Of a stretch of 37,338 nucleotides of DNA, positions 24,422 through 32,822 are shown one piece after another. Origin of the DNA: Nitrospira sp. (GTDB lineage: Bacteria > Nitrospirota > Nitrospiria > Nitrospirales > Nitrospiraceae). Position 1 is the first letter of the stretch; each line of letters begins with the position of its first letter. A program made the position numbers and the translations under genes. Where the stretch lies: positions 1 through 37,338 of the forward strand of contig JAOUMR010000022.1 of the NCBI GenBank assembly GCA_029881435.1. Reading direction: 5' to 3'. The notes beneath the pieces were generated by a model. The model was not told the origin of the DNA, did no database searches, and was given only the letters and a program-made list of their open reading frames with translations.

Positions 24422-25234
24422 ATGGGTTCCCTAGCCGCGATTCCTTATCCAAACATTGACCCCGTCATTGTAGCTCTGGGCCCTATTCAGTTGCGCTGGT
24501 ATGGGCTGATGTATTTGATCGGCCTCACCGCGGCCTACTTCCTAATTCAGCACAAGGTTGCCCGCAAGGAGTTGGCAATTAGGAAGGACCAGATCTACGA
24601 CATGGTCGTCTACGCGGCCTTCGGCGTGTTCCTTGGTGGACGGATCGGTTACACGCTCTTCTACAACTTTTCCTACTACATTCAGAACCCACTGAAACTG
24701 CTTGCAGTATGGGAAGGAGGCATGTCCTTCCACGGCGGGCTCATCGGAACTATTATCGCGCTGATCTGGTTCAGCCGTAGGCACGGAATTCCTGCCTATA
24801 CGATTGCGGACTTGGCGGCTTCTGTGACACCGATCGGATTGGGGTTCGGTCGGATAGGAAATTTCATCAACGGAGAGCTCTTTGGCCGGTCAACCGACGT
24901 GGACTGGTGTATCGTCTTCCCGACCGGCGGCCCAGTGTGCCGCCACCCCTCGCAATTGTACGAGGCGACGTTGGAAGGCCTCGTGTTGTTCACAGCCTTA
25001 TGGTGGATCGATCGGCGCCCGACTCCACCCGGCACGATCTTTTGGACGTTCGTCACCGGCTACGGCATCAGCCGACTCATCGTCGAACTCTTCCGTGAAC
25101 CGGATCAACATCTTGGCTTCATTCTAGGCCCGATTACCATGGGCCAGATTCTCTCTCTGCCCATGGTGCTGCTCGGCATTGTTATGCTCGTCTTGGGCTA
25201 CCAACGAGCTGGCCAAAAGCCTGCCTACTCTTGA
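24422..25234 (+). CDS. lgt: Prolipoprotein diacylglyceryl transferase
   Basis: 270 residues, normal for Lgt, the inner-membrane enzyme that moves diacylglycerol from phosphatidylglycerol to the lipobox cysteine of prolipoproteins. The protein has about seven hydrophobic segments. The catalytic His in MSFHGGLIGT (about residue 104) and the signature GRIGNFINGELFGRSTD starting at Gly143 are present, as is the RHPSQLYE block. An AGGA lies 3 nt before the ATG. Its products would lipidate proteins such as the SBP lipoprotein upstream. It is convergent with the zincin gene. Confidence 0.97.
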   Translation: MGSLAAIPYPNIDPVIVALGPIQLRWYGLMYLIGLTAAYFLIQHKVARKELAIRKDQIYDMVVYAAFGVFLGGRIGYTLFYNFSYYIQNPLKLLAVWEGGMSFHGGLIGTIIALIWFSRRHGIPAYTIADLAASVTPIGLGFGRIGNFINGELFGRSTDVDWCIVFPTGGPVCRHPSQLYEATLEGLVLFTALWWIDRRPTPPGTIFWTFVTGYGISRLIVELFREPDQHLGFILGPITMGQILSLPMVLLGIVMLVLGYQRAGQKPAYS

Positions 25235-25311
25235 ATGTTCTGAGCGAAACGTGCTGAGTGATGGAGCTCACGGTGTTTTCAACGTCGCACTTCCTGCTCA
25301 GCACTCGTTCT

Positions 25312-25695
25312 TCAGTACGGCATCTCGTCATCGTCCAGGCCCACGTGGTGACCAAGTTCATGCACCACCGTGTCGTAGACTTCCTGCACGACTTCTTCAG
25401 GACTTTCACAAAGACGGAGGATCGGTCGGCGATAGATGGAAATCCGTGGAGGTGGCTCACCGCCCGGTCTGAAAAATGAATCGGCCGTCAGCGGCTGACC
25501 TTGATAGAGGCCAAGCAAGTCGTCCTTCTCATCCAGCTCCAAGTCTTGCAAGACATCCTCGGGTGGCTCCTCTTCTACGACCACGGCAATGGACTCTATG
25601 AGCGTGGCGTAGGGAGGAGGGAGGTCCGCAATGGCCTGCTGGACCAGCTCCGCAAAGGCTTCTGAGGAGATAGGTTCTCGCCCAGGTATGTCCAT
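25312..25695 (-). CDS. Zincin-type metallopeptidase (PF06262-like)
   Basis: 127 residues. The C-terminal VYDTVVHELGHHVGLDDDEM holds the zinc motif HExxH with His112, Glu113 and His116, and an acidic tail that may give the third ligand. PILRLCESPEEVVQEVYDTV and a preceding acidic region match the small stand-alone zincin family of unknown substrate. It follows the AddA-like gene by 10 nt and is the last gene of the minus-strand addBA operon. No signal peptide is seen, so it is cytoplasmic. Confidence 0.88.
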   Translation of the reverse strand: MDIPGREPISSEAFAELVQQAIADLPPPYATLIESIAVVVEEEPPEDVLQDLELDEKDDLLGLYQGQPLTADSFFRPGGEPPPRISIYRRPILRLCESPEEVVQEVYDTVVHELGHHVGLDDDEMPY

Positions 25696-25705
25696 ATCTC
25701 ACGAT

Positions 25706-28700
25706 TTACAATTCTATGGCGACGCCACACCGTAGAAAAAGGCAATGGAACCGTGGCTGGGTTCCCAGACTCTGTTTCACAGCAGCCTTGTAGATCTCGC
25801 CTTGCGTTCGGTACTGCTCGGCCCGCGCTGCCGCCTGATCGGCCGATACACCATCTGTCTTGTAGTCGACGATCCAGAGCTCTCCAGCAAGCCGGTATAT
25901 GAGGTCGATGACTCCTTCCATCACCTGCCGATCACCCCATGGGATGATGAACGGAACTTCACGACCAAGGATCTGAGATGATCGCAGGCGTGCATACGCT
26001 TCAGATCGACCAAAAGTCGCAAGAAGATCGTTCGCGGAACCCTCAACCGCTCCGGCGTAGGATTGTTCCTCAGGCCCTAAGGCGGACTGAAGAGCTGAGC
26101 CAACCTGAGCACATAACCCCGAGGGGTCCAGTGCAAAATCCCATCGCTCCAGCACACGATGCGCAATCACACCGACCAACCGTCCAATCGCCGCATCCTG
26201 CCGAACTGAGGTTGGTTCACTTCGGACCGACCCCACCCGTTTGCCCAACCCAGTTGGTGTCAGGTGGTGCAGGGTCTCACGAACCTCGCTCCATCGAGTA
26301 GTCCGTGCCTCCCACAATGCAGCCACCTCCTGTGGATTGATCGATGCCGCACTAGTTCCTCTGTCCTCCCGTCGCCGCGGCCGTTTTCGCTCCAGTGCCT
26401 GGACGACTCGCTGAGGAATCCTACTGGCTCCGATTGTCAACGCCTCCGTCGAGGCATCTCCGATCTCTCCAGCCCCGATATTCCGCAACAGCTCAAAAAC
26501 CGTTTCACCGACCGAGCGGGCGGTGATTCCGCCGGACAACAGTAGTAGCTCTTTGGCCCTGGTCATCCCCACATACAGCACTCGGCGCCGTTCCGCGTCT
26601 TCTCGCAGCCGCAGTTTGTGTTGGACCAGCAACGAGCCAAGCGATCGATGATGCTCCAAGGAGAGCCCATAGGTCCCGCTCGACCAATCGTAGGAGACCT
26701 GAGGCGCACTCCGTTCACGTCCACTCCCCTGATGGAGGCCCGGCAGCACAACAATGGGAAATTCCAACCCTTTGGCCTTATGGATCGTCAACACATGCAC
26801 GGCTTCGAGCGACTCCTCGGCAAGAAGACTCTCAGACTCATCGGGTTGTTCCTCAATCCTGGCGATCATGAGATCGACAAAGCCACTCAGAGTCATGTGG
26901 GGCCGGTCAGCCAAGGAAACAGTCGCTTGCTTCACCTTCATGAGATTGGCCACGGCCTGTTCGCCATGGAGCGATGCAGCGGCCACATCGAGGATCGGTA
27001 GTCGGTCAAAAATCAGCTCGAGAGCCTCGACCAACGGCAGAACAGGGATGGCTCGATGGAGCCATGCCAGATGCTCGTACAGCCGCCGTACAGCATAGGC
27101 CCGGACATGGGGCCACGTCCCGAGGTGCGATGCATGGAGATAATTGAAGTGCCCCGCCTGCTTGAGCTCATAGAGTTCTCGATCCGTGAGCCCTCCGAGC
27201 GACGAACGAAGAAGACCGGTTAAAGCGATCTCATCGTGAGGATGATCCAACACACGTAAGAGATTGACGAGATCGATGACTTCTTGGCGGCGATAGAAAT
27301 GCTTCTCGCCCTCGATGACATAGGGGATATCGTGTCGTCGCAACGCATCGAGGTACGCATCCGCCTGGGTGAGCTTTCTGAACAATAACGCCACGTGACC
27401 TGGCTTCACCGTGGGACGACTGAGAATATCCTCGCTCAGCCAACGAGCCAACACTTCACTTTCCGCTCTCGTTGCCCCAGCCGCATCGAACATTTCATCA
27501 TCGCCATCCGGCGTCGTCACGCAGAGACGAACCCCTGGCTCGATCGAAGGGGGCTTCCGTTGAGGACGGACTTCCAATCGCACATTCGCCGGTTGGACCA
27601 GCGGCCGCCGTTCAAAGAGTCGATCGAAGACCTCGTTGACCGACTCCAAGACCGCTCCATCGCTTCGAAAGTTTGTGGTCAACGTCTCCGCTCTCCCACC
27701 CTCATTCGTGACCTTCTCCACGACTCGATCGAAGGCTTCGATATCCGCACGCCGAAAGGCATAGATCGACTGTTTAGGATCTCCCACGATGAAAAGCTTT
27801 CCCGGCTCAAGGACCATCTCCTGCCACCGGACCGCCTGACTTCCCTGGCGCTCTGAGACGGCCAGGATGATTTCGTACTGCGTGGGGTCCGTATCCTGAA
27901 ACTCATCAACCAACAGAGCACGATACTCTCGTTTGATCCGTTCCCGGACAGACGGATGTTCAAAGAGCAGCGCCCGCGCCCGGGCCAGCAACCCATCAAA
28001 CGAAAGCCATCCTTGCCGAACAAACGTCTCACGAATATTCCGTACCAGCGGAATGAGGAGTTTCAATAGATCGTCCAGAAACGCATGGTCGATCATAAGA
28101 AGTTGTTGCGCGGCCTCGATGAGGGCACCAGCTTCTCTAAAATCATTTTTGTCCCATCCAGCCACAGCACTCCCCAGGTCTTTGCCGAGCCATTCTCGTT
28201 CATCCGTCGTCACATCTTGCCGGCCAACCAACCCCTTGTCTGCCACGAGGCGCAACACCGCCGCTGCAGCGGCGAGCATCTGCTCGACTTTACGGCGCTT
28301 CGGCCTGTCGTGCGCATTCAACAGCTGCTCAGCCCGCGCGTCCATGTGCAGCATCCAATTCGACATCGCCGGCGACACGGTCGTTGAAGCAAGTTGTTGC
28401 TGGAGAGCGTCGAGATCAACCAATTCACTGCATAATGACCAGGCCAACGATCTGACCGCCTCGAGCGTGACCGATGACAAGACCGATCGCCAGAAGGGAT
28501 GATGTTGGCCGACTCGACTCAACTCCTGATCGAGCCAACAATCCCACGCAGCCGTGAACTGTTCTTCAAAGCGCACGCCATCATCTTCCTTGAAATCAGG
28601 ATCGACGCCGCTTTCCAGCGGATGGAGTCGCAACAGATGCGCTGCGAAACCGTGCAGGGTGCCGATCTGAGCTTTTTCTAGCTCATGCAACGCAGTTTGA

Positions 28701-29053
28701 GCGCGGGCGACAATCGCATTGCTACTCAGTCCATACTGCGCTTGAAGATCGCTCCTTGAAACGGCCCCTCCGTCGCTCACTCGCAACGCATCAGCCTGCG
28801 GTTTGGCCAGGGTGGTCAGCCGCTCCCGAAGTCGCACTTTCATCTCGGTCGCCGCCTTGTTGGTAAACGTCAAGGCCACAACCTGCATAATCTGCACTGG
28901 ATTGGGTTCCTTCATCAGTAGATGCACGAGGCGGTTGACGAGCAACGTCGTCTTCCCTGTCCCTGCGCCGGCCACGACCACCACGTTGCGATCGAAGGTC
29001 GTCTCAGCCGACTGTCGTGCCACACGATCCGGTATCAAGAGCTCGTTACTCAT
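25706..29053 (-). CDS. addA: AddA-like UvrD-family helicase-nuclease
   Basis: About 1115 residues of superfamily 1. Walker A is AGAGTGKTTLLV (from residue 29), motif Ia ALTFTNKAATEMK, motif II LLVDEFQDTDPTQYE, motif III GDPKQSIYAFRRAD, motif IV LTTNFRSDGAVLES, motif V VLTIHKAKGLEFPIVVL, and motif VI YVGMTRAKELLLL. The C-terminal end carries a PD-(D/E)xK nuclease with VIDLIYRL and IVDYKTDG. This is the AddA design: an active 3'-5' helicase plus one nuclease for resecting double-strand breaks to load RecA. The frame is open to TTG 29059; ATG 29053 is preferred. It overlaps the end of the addB-like gene by 8 nt, so the two are translationally coupled. Confidence 0.94.
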   Translation of the reverse strand: MSNELLIPDRVARQSAETTFDRNVVVVAGAGTGKTTLLVNRLVHLLMKEPNPVQIMQVVALTFTNKAATEMKVRLRERLTTLAKPQADALRVSDGGAVSRSDLQAQYGLSSNAIVARAQTALHELEKAQIGTLHGFAAHLLRLHPLESGVDPDFKEDDGVRFEEQFTAAWDCWLDQELSRVGQHHPFWRSVLSSVTLEAVRSLAWSLCSELVDLDALQQQLASTTVSPAMSNWMLHMDARAEQLLNAHDRPKRRKVEQMLAAAAAVLRLVADKGLVGRQDVTTDEREWLGKDLGSAVAGWDKNDFREAGALIEAAQQLLMIDHAFLDDLLKLLIPLVRNIRETFVRQGWLSFDGLLARARALLFEHPSVRERIKREYRALLVDEFQDTDPTQYEIILAVSERQGSQAVRWQEMVLEPGKLFIVGDPKQSIYAFRRADIEAFDRVVEKVTNEGGRAETLTTNFRSDGAVLESVNEVFDRLFERRPLVQPANVRLEVRPQRKPPSIEPGVRLCVTTPDGDDEMFDAAGATRAESEVLARWLSEDILSRPTVKPGHVALLFRKLTQADAYLDALRRHDIPYVIEGEKHFYRRQEVIDLVNLLRVLDHPHDEIALTGLLRSSLGGLTDRELYELKQAGHFNYLHASHLGTWPHVRAYAVRRLYEHLAWLHRAIPVLPLVEALELIFDRLPILDVAAASLHGEQAVANLMKVKQATVSLADRPHMTLSGFVDLMIARIEEQPDESESLLAEESLEAVHVLTIHKAKGLEFPIVVLPGLHQGSGRERSAPQVSYDWSSGTYGLSLEHHRSLGSLLVQHKLRLREDAERRRVLYVGMTRAKELLLLSGGITARSVGETVFELLRNIGAGEIGDASTEALTIGASRIPQRVVQALERKRPRRREDRGTSAASINPQEVAALWEARTTRWSEVRETLHHLTPTGLGKRVGSVRSEPTSVRQDAAIGRLVGVIAHRVLERWDFALDPSGLCAQVGSALQSALGPEEQSYAGAVEGSANDLLATFGRSEAYARLRSSQILGREVPFIIPWGDRQVMEGVIDLIYRLAGELWIVDYKTDGVSADQAAARAEQYRTQGEIYKAAVKQSLGTQPRFHCLFLRCGVAIEL

Positions 29054-32000
29054 CGGCAATCTTCTGCGTGCGAAGTGCTCTCAGGACTTTCGGTTCATCC
29101 GCGCGATAGGCCCTCCACCACGTCGGAGCATGTTCTCTTCGGCAGATCACGCGAAATTCGCAATGGTCGCAATAACCATCTGGAATGATGAAAAACTGTC
29201 CTGCTTGAATTCCATCGATCAAGGTCTTGATCGTACGATGGATAAGGGCTCCTGTATTCGATGCCCACGACTTTGTATCAAACGACGAGCGATCGATCAT
29301 GGGGGACCACTGAGGAGCGAGAAACAGGAACTGCACCTGACTCGGTGTCGTCTGTCCGGGAACGGTAAGGCAACCATAGAGTGGCGGTTGCAGCCGATAC
29401 CCACGGACTGCGGACTGGGTTAGGTTACGGTCCTCAGGTTTGATACTCGAACCAAATTTATACTTGTAATCCACCACCCGTAATGCGCCGGAATCCTGAT
29501 TCCGATCGAGCCGATCGATCCGACCACGGATCTTCAACAATTCTCCGTCAAGGAGATCGGGAATCGTCCCTTCCCCATCCACTTCAAAAGCAATAGGCTG
29601 GTACGGATGCTCGGTCTGTTCCGCCTTCAACGCGGCCGTTATAAGGGTCACGACCTGTTCTTTCGCCAGCTCCCACAAGAGATAGTGGCCTGTCCGATGC
29701 TGCGATTCGAGATCTGCCGACGCCTGTTCGACGGACATTCCCATCGTCTGTTGCTTCACATGATCCGTCACATGTTCAGTCGGCCACCCGACCTGCACAA
29801 GTTGCTCATAGCACCGCCGTAATGCAGCGTGACAGAGCGTGCCCACCAGCGTCGCATCCGGTAGTTGCGACAGTGACACACGACTCGGTTCGAGTCGCAG
29901 CACGTCCGAGGCAAAGTATTGGAAGGGACAGCGCGCATACCGTTCGAGGGGGGTTGGAGCAACACCCCGTTTGATGAGACTCTCCCAATGGGACTCGACC
30001 GCTCCGGTCATCCCATCGAAAAGATTCAGCGTGCTGCCCTCCTCCTCGATGCGATCCAGCGCCATCGTCGCATGACGAATCGTATCGGCGTCGCGCCCGA
30101 GCGCCTGTACGAGTTCGATTGGGTCTTGCCCGTTCATAGCCAACCACTGAGTCAGATCACGAGGTGGTAGGAACTGTTTGATCGCCGGCCGTTGCACAAC
30201 TCGATCCGTCAGGCGGAGAGGCACCACATCGATCGGTTGTTCATTGGAACCAAACCGCCGGCGAGCCACATCAAGATACGGAGAGGCCGCTAGCATCCGT
30301 CCAGTTTCATCGGCCCGTTGATAGGAGAGATACAACCTTTGGGAGGCGGCTTGACAGAGCAGGGAGAAAAGCAAACTCTCCTCTCCATAGGCGGTCAATT
30401 TTTCGTCGATCTTGAATCCAAGCGTGGCGTCGAGCACGCGCCGATGATGATCCCTAAGAAAGGCATCTTCCCGGATATATCGCGGAAACACTTTTTCGTT
30501 CAGACCAAGGACAAACAGGGCCTTGAACGGCATCCCGCGAGCTGCCATCACGTCGCGCACCATCACCCCCTGAGATGAGCTGTCTTGAAGAGGTGTGCTT
30601 GTCCTCTCGAAGGTATGCGTCAGCAGCTCGACGAATTCAGCCCAGGTCATCTCCTCGGTGAGCGGCTCTAATTCCAGGAGTGTGATCCAAATACGCTCGA
30701 TAGCGTTCCATATCATCACTCGGTGGTCAGACTGAGCATCGTCAACGGTTGATTCTATTGCATCCGACCGCCGCAGGCGCCGCTCGACGAACGCCCGACA
30801 GGCTGCGACCATCTGCCCGATCGTGCCTCGCGAAGGAAGCGTTGAACAGTCTTCCATGAGTTGTGACACAACCTGCCAGAACAGGCTGATCACCTCCGGC
30901 CCAATCGCGAGTGAACCGCTCAGGCCCTCCTCCCCATCGAGTATCAATGCAGCCTGACTCGCCTGCTCCAGTCTCTTCCACTCCTCGACTCCACGGGTGA
31001 TGTGTAAGGCTTGAACCAGCAGTTTCCATTGCTCGGGGCGATATGACTCCGACTGGTCGTTGGTCAGATCCGTGCCATACAGCGGAGACGTCACGACGTC
31101 GAGAACTGACGCACGATAGAAATCGTTCGACGGTAAAGCGGCCAGCTGCAGCATGAGCTTGCAGATCGGTTCGTGAACTAGTGGTCGCGACGCGGTCGTA
31201 TGGAAGGGGATCCGATGGCGATCGAAGATTGACTGAAGAGAGGGGCTGTACGGATTGAGCACCCGCGCGGTAACACCGATCTCGTCGAATCGATAGCCGT
31301 TGGTTTCAACCAGATCAAGGATCGTGCGGCAAGCTGCCGCCAATTCCTCTTCCACGCCGATCACACTTCTGATAGTCAGCTGGACGGGATGCTCGGCGAC
31401 TTGAGATGACCCTCTTTCCAATCGGATCGTCGCCTCGTTTGGCATCACCAAGGGTTGTATATAGCGATCGAAAAAGCGCCGGGCGAATCCATAGGCCGGA
31501 TCATCCTCCAGCGGGAAAAACAAGGTTGTGTCCTTGACTCGGCTGATGGCTTCAAAGAAAGACAACTGTACCTGCGTTAGATCATAGAACCCGTAATAGA
31601 ACACTCGCGTCAGCGACTGGAGGAACAAAGTAGTCGGGATAAACGGGGTAAGCGCCTGAGCCAGATCGTCTTGCGTACCGACCTCCAGCGTCTTGCCTGC
31701 TTCCTTGACAGCGGCATAAAGCGAGGTCAGTGCACCAAGCCATTCGCGATCGTCTTCCTCGAAATACCCTTCACGGAGACCTTGCAGCGCCTGACTTGGA
31801 TCGACATCGGCATCCCTCAAGTCACGAATCGTGGCCCAGAGTGCCCCCCACGTCCCGGCAGATTGTCCAACTCGTTGTAACGGAGCCTGACTGGAGAGCT
31901 TGCTGCGAACAATGTGTTGAACCAATCGCTCGAAGAACAGCTCATCGACGACTCGCGGCAACGCGTGAGGGGCGGACACCTCTCCAGCCAACCGCAAGGC

Positions 32001-32207
32001 CAGTTGATGAAAGGTCACCACATGCAGATTCAGAAGCGGAATCCGCTGTTCAACGGCGAGAAGCGCACGAATATGGTCGGCTAGGGACTTGGACGGAACG
32101 AAGATCGCGAGTGGCGCAAGAGGATCGGGTGCTTTGGCACGCGTGAGATGCTCGACGAGTGCAGATTCAAGGGTAGGATGAAATCGACCGGTGACGATGC
32201 GGAGCAT
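29046..32207 (-). CDS. addB: AddB-like PD-(D/E)xK nuclease
   Basis: 1053 residues. The N-terminal helicase-like fold is present, but the opening MLRIVTGRFHPTLESALVEH lacks a Walker A GKT/S, so it probably does not hydrolyse ATP. The C-terminal nuclease has GRIDRLD and VVDYKYKFG. The four cysteines of an AddB iron-sulfur staple can be placed: one in RYARCPFQYFASDVLRLEP before the nuclease and three in GYCDHCEFRVICRRE after it (C-x2-C-x5-C). This is the AddB role: the partner that scans DNA and cuts the other strand. It starts 92 nt after the small zinc-ribbon gene, with the repeat element in between. Confidence 0.9.
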   Translation of the reverse strand: MLRIVTGRFHPTLESALVEHLTRAKAPDPLAPLAIFVPSKSLADHIRALLAVEQRIPLLNLHVVTFHQLALRLAGEVSAPHALPRVVDELFFERLVQHIVRSKLSSQAPLQRVGQSAGTWGALWATIRDLRDADVDPSQALQGLREGYFEEDDREWLGALTSLYAAVKEAGKTLEVGTQDDLAQALTPFIPTTLFLQSLTRVFYYGFYDLTQVQLSFFEAISRVKDTTLFFPLEDDPAYGFARRFFDRYIQPLVMPNEATIRLERGSSQVAEHPVQLTIRSVIGVEEELAAACRTILDLVETNGYRFDEIGVTARVLNPYSPSLQSIFDRHRIPFHTTASRPLVHEPICKLMLQLAALPSNDFYRASVLDVVTSPLYGTDLTNDQSESYRPEQWKLLVQALHITRGVEEWKRLEQASQAALILDGEEGLSGSLAIGPEVISLFWQVVSQLMEDCSTLPSRGTIGQMVAACRAFVERRLRRSDAIESTVDDAQSDHRVMIWNAIERIWITLLELEPLTEEMTWAEFVELLTHTFERTSTPLQDSSSQGVMVRDVMAARGMPFKALFVLGLNEKVFPRYIREDAFLRDHHRRVLDATLGFKIDEKLTAYGEESLLFSLLCQAASQRLYLSYQRADETGRMLAASPYLDVARRRFGSNEQPIDVVPLRLTDRVVQRPAIKQFLPPRDLTQWLAMNGQDPIELVQALGRDADTIRHATMALDRIEEEGSTLNLFDGMTGAVESHWESLIKRGVAPTPLERYARCPFQYFASDVLRLEPSRVSLSQLPDATLVGTLCHAALRRCYEQLVQVGWPTEHVTDHVKQQTMGMSVEQASADLESQHRTGHYLLWELAKEQVVTLITAALKAEQTEHPYQPIAFEVDGEGTIPDLLDGELLKIRGRIDRLDRNQDSGALRVVDYKYKFGSSIKPEDRNLTQSAVRGYRLQPPLYGCLTVPGQTTPSQVQFLFLAPQWSPMIDRSSFDTKSWASNTGALIHRTIKTLIDGIQAGQFFIIPDGYCDHCEFRVICRREHAPTWWRAYRADEPKVLRALRTQKIADE

Positions 32208-32218
32208 CTAACTCGGGT

Positions 32219-32296
32219 TTCGTGAAGCGTGAAACGTGAAGCGTACGAATATCGGCATGGTCTGATTCCTCTCGGAATTGCGCTTCACGAACGACG
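32219..32296. repeat. Intergenic repeat with 11-bp inverted ends
   Basis: TTCGTGAAGCG at 32219-32229 is repeated inverted as CGCTTCACGAA at 32281-32291, a perfect 11-bp match. Inside the left arm CGTGAAGCG, CGTGAAACG-like and CGTGAAGCG words follow one another (32221-32243). It lies between the zinc ribbon gene and addB. The outer words recur around 15881-15948, and a CGTTTCACG appears at 21197-21205, so this looks like a dispersed repeat of REP type. Confidence 0.65.
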
Positions 32297-32299
32297 CGA

Positions 32300-32464
32300 T
32301 TACCCGGTCTCAGGCCCCAAGAGCTCGCCGTTACAGTCGACGCAGGCCCAGTCGCCGTCGATGAACGACATGGGATCGGCGCAGATTGGACAATCCGGAG
32401 GAGGCCCCTTGGCAATGAGTGGAAGATCCGGAAGCTCGTTCTCGTTCTCGTCTTCGTCCATCAT
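32300..32464 (-). CDS. Small zinc-ribbon protein
   Basis: 54 residues, below the usual size cut-off. It starts with an acidic stretch (MMDEDENENELPDLPLIAKG) and then has CPIC and CVDC, two CxxC pairs 12 residues apart that make a compact zinc ribbon, ending in NGELLGPETG. The ATG lies 3 nt after the stop of the redoxin gene, so the two are coupled, with an AAGG about 8 nt upstream. Its position just before addB suggests the addAB operon, but its role is unknown. Confidence 0.75.
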   Translation of the reverse strand: MMDEDENENELPDLPLIAKGPPPDCPICADPMSFIDGDWACVDCNGELLGPETG

Positions 32465-32467
32465 CCC

Positions 32468-32734
32468 CTACCCTTCTCTCTGTTTGATCTTCAGTTGAAT
32501 GGCCTTTTCCGCGCTCTCCCGACTGGGAACGCCGACAAACGTCAACTTCCCATCGATAATCGTCGCAGGCACGGCACGGACTGCATGACGGTCGGCCAAC
32601 TCCTGACCATCCTTTGTGGTGATGTCCACTTCCCGATAGGAAAAGCTGTACTTTACACGCAACTGCTTCCACAGACTTTTCGCTGAAGGGCAGGCTCCGC
32701 AACTAGGCGATACGAGTAACGTAATGTTTGGCAT
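32468..32734 (-). CDS. Thioredoxin/glutaredoxin-fold protein
   Basis: 88 residues of the thioredoxin fold. The active site is CGAC at Cys12-Cys15 in LLVSPSCGACPSAKSLWKQL, the middle strand FSYREVDITTKDGQELADRH leads to the cis-proline loop VRAVPATIIDGKLTFVGVPS. It resembles the small MJ0307-type or glutaredoxin-like redoxins that reduce disulfides or carry metal. It begins the redoxin-zinc ribbon-addB-addA-zincin row on the minus strand. An inverted repeat (32741-32748 with 32767-32774) sits just upstream of its ATG. Electron donor and target are unknown. Confidence 0.88.
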   Translation of the reverse strand: MPNITLLVSPSCGACPSAKSLWKQLRVKYSFSYREVDITTKDGQELADRHAVRAVPATIIDGKLTFVGVPSRESAEKAIQLKIKQREG

Positions 32735-32740
32735 GATGCT

Positions 32741-32774
32741 TCCGAACAGGTCTTAAACTATTCTGATGTTCGGA
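32741..32774. promoter_or_regulatory. Inverted repeat upstream of the redoxin gene
   Basis: TCCGAACA (32741-32748) and TGTTCGGA (32767-32774) form a perfect 8-bp inverted repeat spaced 18 nt, 7 nt from the redoxin ATG on the minus strand. It could be an RNA hairpin in the leader, a plus-strand terminator (TTTTA follows), or an operator. Confidence 0.4.
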
Positions 32775-32822
32775 TTTTAGCACCCGTTGAAAAGATGGCG
32801 CAAGGCGCGGAACCAGGATCGG

